64,000 bases of DNA from Isoetes taiwanensis (taxonomy: Eukaryota > Streptophyta > Lycopodiopsida > Isoetales > Isoetaceae), in contig JAJEKV010000047.1 of the NCBI GenBank assembly GCA_021234155.1, positions 11,222,201 through 11,286,200 on the forward strand, in the 5' to 3' direction. Under the pieces are notes generated by a model, which was not told where the DNA came from, did not search any database, and was given only the letters and a program-made list of their open reading frames with translations. The position numbers and the translations under genes were made by a program. Each line of letters opens with the position of its first letter. The stretch's first letter is position 1. Below, piece by piece: positions 56,686-64,000 of this stretch.

Positions 56686-57215
56686 CCTTTAGTTATCTCC
56701 GAGCCTCGTCATAAAACAGTTAAAAGATGGTACGGGATAAATTGCTCCATCCTAAGATGTCTACCTTATGGTGGTAGTTTATTCATAGATGCATGCAAAT
56801 AAATATTGTCGTTCATAGATTTCTTCCAGATGTCCTTGTGATCTGCCCTCTGCATGAGACGGATGTGACAATTGAGCACTGTTTTTTCTTGTGTCAACAT
56901 GTTCGACCTGTTTTGGCATGTCTTTCCAGAAACTAAAGTACTCAGTGATGCTCCTAGTCGTATTGTTAAAGCTTATAAGTGCTTTTCCTCAAAAGATGGC
57001 CTCAAGAGTACTTTGGAAGTGCTATCTTCAAATTCATACTTAATTCATAGTCAATTATGCTTTTGTTGATATTTATTCTCTCATTTTCTATGTTATCTAC
57101 ATGGTGGGTACTTTTTCTCTAGTGGACATTCTCTCCACCGGGTTTTGAGTCCCCATGTACTCTTTGTATTCTCTTAAGAAATACAGGTCTATGTTTATAA
57201 AGAAAAATAAAACAA
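56686..57215 (+). mobile_element. L1-like LINE 3' fragment
   Basis: A decayed frame reads LWWFIHRCMQINIVVHRFLP, ICPL.HETDVTIEHCFF and LCQHVRPVWHVFPETK, the zinc-binding domain at the C terminus of plant L1 ORF2. A typical plant L1 3' UTR follows (TCTCCACCGGGTTTTGAGTC, CCCATGTACTCTTTGTATTC) and ends near an A-rich AAAGAAAAATAAAAC at about 57200. Only the last ~0.5 kb is present, as in severe 5' truncation. Confidence 0.65.
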
Positions 57216-57600
57216 TACTTGTATGTTTTAAATATCAATACCCTTGTTGGAAAAGCATTCATTATGAACAAATGTTAGAACTTTTTTACTTCTCCAAATT
57301 CACACATGGACAAGTAAAAAGTTATCTAGGAAAAAGTTATGTAAATTAGTAGTAGAAAACTGAAAGGGAAGAAAAGGGAAAGCGAGAGTGAAGATTAAAT
57401 GACGAAAGAAGAGGGAAAGTGAAAGGGAAGAAAAGAAAAGAACAATATGTAGCATAATAACAGGGGGTTTTCTTTGTGTTTTTGTACGCTTTTCACTAAG
57501 GTTTTGCTATGATTTCGTGATGTATTCAAATGGATGTACTAATGCGTACATCTAGAGTGCACCATTTCTAAGCCATTGATTTTAGCCTTTTTTTTCCAAT

Positions 57601-57775
57601 GGTCAACAACCAATGGCTCACAACAAAAGCCCTTTTTTTGTGCGTGTGGTGCATAACGGTCAACAACCAATGGCTCACAACAAAATCCCTCTTTTTGTGC
57701 GTGTGGTGCATAATGGTCAACAACCAATGGCTCCACAACAAAAGCCCTCTTTTTGTGTGTGTGGTGCATAATGGA
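57601..57775. repeat. 57-bp tandem triplication
   Basis: GGTCAACAACCAATGGCTC begins units at 57601, 57658 and 57715; each ends TTTTTGTGTGTGTGGTGCATAA-like. As 57 is a multiple of three, minus-strand frames read through as repeated HAPHAQKEGFCC peptides, but no homologous protein is known to me. Confidence 0.85.
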
Positions 57776-57839
57776 CACATATGAAGGGGCTTGAAGGGCG
57801 CATGTAGTGCGGTTTTCCGTCGGCAACACATTTCTTTAT

Positions 57840-58040
57840 CATAACTTTTGATCCCGAGCTACGCTTTTGAGATAATTTTATTATTCGTTGGAAAGCTCTC
57901 TCCGAGATCTTTTGATAGTGTATGATATGGATATGGATATGTTTGGCTAAGTTATCTATGCTAAAACAGCAATTTTTCGGCCGGGTTTGGTAGGCTTTCA
58001 CATCCTACCAAATGATTAATCTGAGGATTGCGCTTATTGG
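57840..58040. repeat. Dispersed repeat related to 38.2 kb
   Basis: CGTTGGAAAGCTCTCTCCGA, GATCTTTT.ATAGTGTATGAT and GGGTTTGGTAGGCTTTCACA correspond in order to sequences at 38250-38370. A frame downstream (58072-58299) has no recognised identity. Confidence 0.55.
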
Positions 58041-59035
58041 ATATTGTCTTATGGCTCATTCCGAATGAAGGTTGCAAAAATTACCATGCATTTTAGATTT
58101 TGAGGCAGTTATTAAGCAAATTCCAAGGCTTCTAGATCCTTGTGTTAACAAGCGAAAAGTTTCCCCACTTTGGTTTCTCACCACAAGAATCCATGGAGGC
58201 CAAAGGTCAGCTGTTAAATTCCAGTTTGAAAAATGTTTGTGTATGGGTGTTGCAAACTTTATGACTTTCGTGGATCAATCCGCTCTATCTTTATGGTAAC
58301 TTTTACTTATGTTGTATTTGTTTTATTGTGATGAAATTCAAAAAGCTACAGTGATGAAAGTCTCAAATGAATTCTAGTTTTTTTCTGGTTTGAATTCTAA
58401 AATTTTGTCACATCCGGGAGGGGGACGTCCATAAGGCCCCTCAAGGCCAAAAAAAATTTTTTGCAACACAAATCATTAACATCCAACATATAAAAATTAA
58501 ATCCTCCAACACATAACCAACACATAACAACCATTGACATTAACAACCAACACAACTATCATTGATATTAATTAACACAACCATTGGGTCCAACGCATTT
58601 AAATTAGAATCCCCCATAAGCCCCCTTTGGTTTGGGTGCATATTCACACGGGGGATGACATAGGGCAGCGAGAGCCTTCATAATTGTATTTTGCACGTAC
58701 AAAATCAACACTATATAGTATTCCGCTTGAAATCTTATAGTATTTTGCGAATCTTGTTATACAGTATAGCAAATTTTGTACTTGCATACCCCACAAACGA
58801 GGAACTTTACATACGGTGTAGATTAAGGAATGAGGGGTGAATATGCCTATCCAACAGCTCTCGTTGCCCGGAGTCACCCCCCGTGTGAATATGATAGAAG
58901 GATGAGAACATATGAGATAATGTAAACGTCGTTTTAACACCTAATTTGAAAAGCAAATCTGTTGCAGTTACAAACGTCAATATACATATTAGTAGAAACT
59001 AAGCCCAGCATTGCTGGGCTATAAGTTGTTTTTAC
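58041..59035. other. Intergenic, no gene recognised
   Basis: AT-rich with ACATAACCAACACATAACAACC phrases near 58500-58570. Nothing else identified. Confidence 0.45.
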
Positions 59036-59039
59036 GCAT

Positions 59040-59700
59040 TCGACACCATTTCCTCTTCCATTTTTCTTTTGCTCTACCCAATTTTTCCCATTTTCTTTTC
59101 CCTTTTCCTTGTTTTCCCTAGAAACTTTTCTCTTTCCCATTTCCTTTTTTTTTTCTCGTTTTCCTTACACATTCTTTTTCTTTCTTTTCCAATCCCCCCT
59201 CCCTGCGCTTTCCTTCCTTTCCTTCCCTTTCTCCTTTCCCTTTTTTTTTTTATGTGTCTTTTTCTGTTCCATTTTTTCCTTTCTCCACCCTTTCCCTTTT
59301 CCCCTTTTTCCCGTGTCTTTTTTCTCTTTCATTTCCTCCTTTCATTTTCCCTTTTCCTTTTTCCATGCATTTTTCCCATCTTTTTTCTCTTCCCCATTTT
59401 TTGTGCCCTGTTTCCTCCTTTCCCCATCTCTCCCCTCTTCCCCTTTTTTTTTCTCTTTCCCTTTTTCCATGATTTTTTTCCCTTCCCTTTTTCCCTTTTC
59501 TCACTTTTTTCCTCATCCCCTTTTTCCTGTGCCCTTTTTCCCTTTCCTTCTTTCGCTTTTCCTCGTACCTTTTTTCCCTTCCCTTTCCCCCTTCCCCACT
59601 CCATTTTTTCTTTTTCCTTTCCATTTCCCTTTTCCCATGCCCTTATTCCCTTCCCTTAACCACACACTTTTCTTGTTCCCATTTTTCCCTTCCCTTTTGT
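59040..59700. repeat. 650-bp polypyrimidine tract
   Basis: The plus strand is almost entirely C and T, built from degenerate TTTTCCCTTTTCC units, with few purine interruptions. Such tracts can adopt triplex (H-DNA) structure. The long frames over it (F, S, P, L-rich on plus; K, G, E, R-rich on minus) are compositional and not genes. Confidence 0.85.
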
Positions 59701-59822
59701 TAATTTTGGGTTCTTGGCATACACCTTGCAGCAGCAGCCCATGGCTGCCAAATGCTACAAGCTTGCCATGCTCAAGATCACGAAACAAGAACAAAGGAGA
59801 CAAATATGTACACAAAATATGA
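59698..59822 (+). repeat. Dispersed direct repeat, copy 1 (copy 2 at 61863-61985)
   Basis: TTAATTTTGGGTTCTTGGCA, CCTTGCAGCAGCAGCCCATG and GTACACAAAATATG occur in the same order in both copies about 2.16 kb apart. The first copy begins directly at the end of the polypyrimidine tract. They could be degenerate ends of one retroelement or copies of one repeat. Confidence 0.7.
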
Positions 59823-61862
59823 GAAATGTGCATCAAATGAGGCTCTCTAAATATATGAGATCAAACCTGAGTACATCTGAAGAGGCTCCCGTCTAATATA
59901 GTGTAGACCGCAAGTTTGAGCCCTACATCTAGCTAAATCTAAGTCGTACGCTTATGCTAACCTAAATATGCCAAGTGTAATCTGCCACCATTGATGCCTA
60001 ACATGTGCAACAATGTTAACTACTCGATGGTTAACACTGCCCTCCCCCTTTATCACCCCCCCTCCCCCCACACAAGAAGTTTTTAGCACAAAAATATGTA
60101 CAAAATTTTATGAAAGAAGTCTGCCATTTACAACGGGGTGCCAAAAAATTAGGGGAATAAACAATGGTAATGGTTGGTTTTTGTTGCCAAAAAAGGATTT
60201 TTATGAATGCATTTATGATGAATAAGATCCAAAAGGATGTCGATGCCAAGCGTGGATTATAGGAAATGGACCAAGAAAAACATACTGACCATCCCCTTAT
60301 ATCATAAGTAAGTCAAATTTAACAATTAAAAGCTCAAAATCCCACTTAAAAATAATTATAGGAGGTCTTTAAAATGTGAGCACCATAAAGGCATCCCCTG
60401 TTATCAGCCATATGAATCTTGAATGCCGTGGATTTCTTGGAATTGTGATCCATGACTGTGGCATGAGTACAATTATGAAGGGGTGGGCATATCTATATAA
60501 TTGCACAACATGGTTGCCCAAAAATATAAAATCACGGCGTGACATAAGTGCCCGTGTAATCTCCAAGCATGACCGACTTTGTAGGGTATGTGAGCGTGCA
60601 CAACAATAATTGCTTGTCAAAAAGCGTGACTGTGTGTTTGTCACGGTGTGACCCATTATCAGCCAAATGAATGTGAACTGCCTTGAACCTTCTAAATAGG
60701 GGGAGTGTGGCATGAATGGCTGATATGAAGGCTGATATGACCAGATTTGAAGGCTGAATGGCTGATATGGCAGCTCAAATTTAGTTGCTTGCTTAACTCA
60801 CAAACATAGATGGCAGGAGCAAAGGCAGTTGCTAAACCGTAGCTGCTGAATCTGCCTCAACTTCGTCTATAAGGTGGCAGTTCATAGAAAGCTTTAAAAA
60901 TATTTGAGTTAGCTTTGGATTTTGTGCAAGAAAAATTGATACGAGATGACTGCATCAAATACTAAAAGAACTCCCCTGTAGGGCCGAACAAACTGGTCAT
61001 TTATTGCTCCAAATAGGCTACCCAAAACAGAATTGAATGCAGTGCTGAGGTTTGCTTGATAAACATGTTGCATTGAGCTTGAAAATATCTCTGCTTCTCT
61101 CTTTGATTGGATTTATAGAAAGTTACAAGTCTTATGCAGAGGGTGACTGACTAACAACTTTGTAGCCTGATATGCCTCTATTTGATATTTTAGCCGAAAC
61201 AATTATGTGTGCAGATGAGTACCTTGATAAACTTGGTTGCTACAAGATCTTTGATAATAAGATTAAGGGCTAGCCATAGTGCCGGCCCTCTATAAAATAT
61301 ATGAAGAAGAAAGTTTATTTGACAGCTTGAGCAGAAACATCCTTTTCCAGAAGATAATTGCATATGCATAGACTAAAACTATCCGAGCTTTTCTTCTTGA
61401 TGTACTGCCTCTTAGACAGAACTATTTTTGGATGTGCAAGTGCACAATATTTCTAATAAACCAAAATAGAATAGAAGATAACAAAAAGAATCGTAGCATG
61501 TCTAATGATTTTTTTAGCAGATAAGAGATAAAAAGGATCAAACACTTGCTTTTTGATAAGCTTGCAGAAGCGTTATCACCACTTCAGAAATCCTTTACTG
61601 CAAACTAGGCTTGCTGGAACTTAGAAACTAACTTTTGAGAATAGACTAATAAGATTAAATTCATCAGCTGGTAGAATCATCAGCTGGTTGGGCGACTAAA
61701 AAATGAAAATAAAGCTCTCCATGCGAGTTGATTGGGTAGACTAAGGGAATCTAAAGAGTTGAAAGTAGTATAAAGAAAACAGATAATCGTGAGAGCAGCA
61801 AGACAACAGCAGAGTGGCAAGGCTAAAGAAATGATCTTTAGCAAACGTCGGCATAAAGAACC
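59823..61862. other. DNA between the two direct repeats
   Basis: No gene or domain recognised. CATCAGCTGGTAGAATCATCAGCTGGTT near 61660-61690 is a small duplication. If the flanks are LTR-like ends, this is a non-coding interior. Confidence 0.4.
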
Positions 61863-61985
61863 AATGTTAATTTTGAGTTCTTGGCATATACCTTGCAGCA
61901 GCAGCCCATGACTACTAGATGTTGCCTGCCATGCTCAAGATCATGAAACAAGAATAAAGGAGACAATTATGTACACAAAATATGG
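61863..61985 (+). repeat. Dispersed direct repeat, copy 2
   Basis: Matches 59698-59822 with about 85-90 percent identity by eye and one deletion (the GCTACAAGC segment is shortened). Confidence 0.7.
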
Positions 61986-62540
61986 GATAAGAGAATTGGA
62001 TCATCTTCTTAAAGTTGCACATAGGTCATTGACTCTTGACCTTAAATTGCACATGCGAACTTATTGCGAATGAGTCGTCCTTGGCAAGCGTTGGATTAAT
62101 TTGATTCTTATAGTGCGATGACTTTACGAACTCCAAAGCACTCTTAATCCAAAACTTACTTAGGAAACATAGGTCCCTGGTGTTTCACCTAATGCAAAGG
62201 AGATACGCCATGTGCGTTAACGAGGTTGACAAAAATCCCTCCATATACACCTTATCCACGATTCACAAAAACCCTTATCGTATATATATATGACAATAGA
62301 TTTTCAAAACAAAAACCCCTATCACATATATTACATTAGATTGCACTCGAAAAACCCCATATTTTTTTATGTATGTGTACGATTTAAGTAGAAAAAGAAA
62401 CCCACCCCAGTTAACTCACATGCTATACATGGCCTACACTATGTGAAATACTCGGGGTCCAGATACTGTTTTAGGCGATTGATCATATATGCACCCTTGT
62501 TCTTGCACATTTCATCTGGAGAACCAGAGGACTCGTTTCT
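61986..62540. other. Intergenic, no gene recognised
   Basis: AT-rich with partly duplicated TATCGTATATATAT/TATCACATATATTAC phrases near 62275-62335. Nothing else seen. Confidence 0.45.
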
Positions 62541-64000
62541 CCTTCTAGCAAGCTTTAAGGCATTGCAGACACATGGCCATTGTGTAGGCGAGGTCTGGAA
62601 GGCATGAGTCTCCCATGCTTACCACTTTCTGGCAGTATATAATATGGCATTCCAAAACAACTCTTTGAAGAGGTAGGAACACGATCTCTTGCAAAAGAAT
62701 TTGATATAGGACAATGGACTTGACTCCAAGTATTCCAAGTCCTCCCAAGTAGAAAGTGATATCAATGGTCTCCCCCCTACTTCCATTCTATACAGAAGCA
62801 CGGGCTCTACCAACACTGTGAACAAGTGCGACTGAGTTGTAAAGCTCTGCTCTGAGACACTCATTCTAGATTGGTAGAAAGCCTTCCAGCCTACCATCAC
62901 CCGCTTCCTAATACAAGTGTCCTAGTACGTGGTAGTAGTGAACTCCACTTCTAGGTACTTGTATGTTTTGCACTACTTCAACCTCTTGCTTTTCGTGAGT
63001 GAAGGAAGGCTGCCTCTATTGCCTTGAAGACAACATTCACTTTAATTTTGCTCAAATTTATGTGCATTTCAGTGGTCTGGCAGAAAGCATGCAATGCATC
63101 TAGATGCTGCTACATACTCGTTTGAGTGTAAGTTAAGAGGTCCATGTCATCTACATATATCAGTCGGCGGATGATATGGTGGGCAAGTTTGACCCCTTCA
63201 TCTCCATGTTGTGGAAGCCAATCCTCGGGCCGATCAATGTACAAGCCAAGCAATGTATGAGAGAGTGGGCACCTTTGGAGAACTCCAAGACTACTATTGA
63301 TGACCCATCTTGACGGTGGCATTTGAGATGAACATGTTTCATAGAGTCTACACATTGCATTTTGCAACTCCCGAGAAACTCCCAACCGTATTAATCTTTC
63401 TCATAGTTTCTCCCTAAGGACTTTGTCTAAAGCTTTGGCAAAGTCCACGAAGCAGCATCACAAAGCTTGTCGTTTGTCTCCGTTGTCTTCTATCAATGCC
63501 CGTAATGTGAAAAGATGGTCTATGATGGAATGTTTAGGTCTAAACTGTGCCTTGTGCAATTGAGCATACTTCTGTTACCTCTGTCCATCTCATCAGCTGC
63601 TGCTCAAGAATTTTGGCCTACAATTTTGCCAAGAATGAGATGATCATGATTGTGGTGTAGTCAGTTGATTAATGAGCATCACCTGTCTTATATATTGGAA
63701 CCACTCTGCTAATGGCCCATTGTGAGGGTTAGCCTTCTAAAAGGGCCTTGTTGAACATACTGGCAAAGACATGATCAATCTATAGTTCAGCCCGTTTTTA
63801 ATAATTTTGCATGCATGCAATCTAAATTTGTGACCTTGCTATTTGTGAGACGTTGCAAACCTTTAGTGACAACCTCTGAAACTACCAGTGCTGGGCTGGT
63901 TTGTATTGGAATGCCATTGTGAACCCCGACAGAATTGTAAGGTTGCATCAAGTAGTGCTCCCAATGTTCGTAAAGATGTTCCTAATAGGTTGCATTGGTT
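62541..64000 (-). mobile_element. LINE reverse transcriptase relic running off the window
   Basis: The minus strand encodes RT blocks in order: CFVDFAKALDKV-like (about 63430-63465, allowing a frame change), LGVSRELQNAMCRLYE, then VLQRCPLSHTLLGLYIDRPE (usual GVKQGCPLSPTLF). IYVDDMDLL (about 63141-63163) holds the catalytic Y.DD pair. HINLSKIKVNVVF follows, and MVGWKAFYQSRM..LEPVLLYRME belongs to the downstream thumb region. Many stops. The 5' part lies beyond 64000. The wording of the RT motifs fits non-L1 LINEs common in algae and seed-free plants, a recalled impression and not a search result. Confidence 0.75.

Noticed and set aside
57539-57831. Histidine/cysteine-repeat protein on the minus strand
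   Set aside because: Produced by a 57-bp tandem triplication that happens to preserve frame; no homologous protein known.
59069-59836. Long plus and minus ORFs (up to 237 residues)
   Set aside because: Created by a polypyrimidine tract; low-complexity F/S/P/L or K/G/E/R composition in several frames at once.

Overview
This window looks like nuclear DNA from a land plant with a large, repeat-choked genome. The plant signals are a five-exon ATP sulfurylase gene with plant-type sequence, a PLS-type PPR relic and the first two exons of MYG1. The mobile DNA includes Helitron helicase, CACTA ends, L1-like LINEs with a zinc-knuckle tail, a non-L1 LINE with an (AAAT)n tail, a Replitron-like HUH protein, and a transposon with a GHTH-type protein. 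That mix reminds me of ferns or other seed-free plants, but this is an inference and no species can be named.

Layout. 0.6-3.5 kb: minus-strand Helitron helicase wreck containing an ~890 bp unit in three tandem copies. 3.5-16.5 kb: an LTR-like sequence split by a CACTA element (4001-15973, 3-bp target duplication GAG) whose interior is nine tandem copies of a ~1.12 kb monomer. 16.5-21.2 kb: T-poor non-coding retroelement-like DNA and a poly(A)-tailed remnant. 23.8-29.1 kb: a 44-bp-stem foldback, PPR and small membrane protein relics, two arrays built from GGAAACCCTTCC and its inverse, then a Replitron-like HUH transposase fragment, a second ORF and a cluster of 3' structures (UUCG hairpin, 12-bp hairpin, tRNA-top-half-like minihelix). 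30.0-33.1 kb: intact-looking ATP sulfurylase on the minus strand. 33.2-38.4 kb: short tandem duplications and unknown DNA. 38454-47397: an 8.9 kb terminal-inverted-repeat element. 48.26-49.04 kb: MYG1 exons 1-2. 51.4-64 kb: four LINE remnants, small tandem repeats and a 650-bp polypyrimidine tract.

The most notable object is the 8.9 kb element. It has 30-bp terminal inverted repeats (29/30 identical) and a candidate 4-bp target duplication TCTT. Two divergent decayed genes lie inside. The minus-strand gene carries LDN..RENKN and GHTH motifs like the eukaryotic transposon protein family annotated DUF7869. The plus-strand gene reads as a ParB-like segment followed by a beta-class (N4/N6 type) DNA methyltransferase. 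Around forty copies of the palindrome GGTATAAATTTATACC sit in clusters, at least two of them just downstream of apparent splice donors. A transposon pairing a transposase with its own DNA methyltransferase and palindrome arrays is my candidate for an undescribed system.

Only ATP sulfurylase looks like a complete host gene. MYG1 is partial within the window: its remaining exons are either lost or beyond the right edge, past very long TE-filled introns. Short indels recurring at the same columns among repeat copies suggest some consensus error in repeats, so frameshifts in mobile genes should be read with care.
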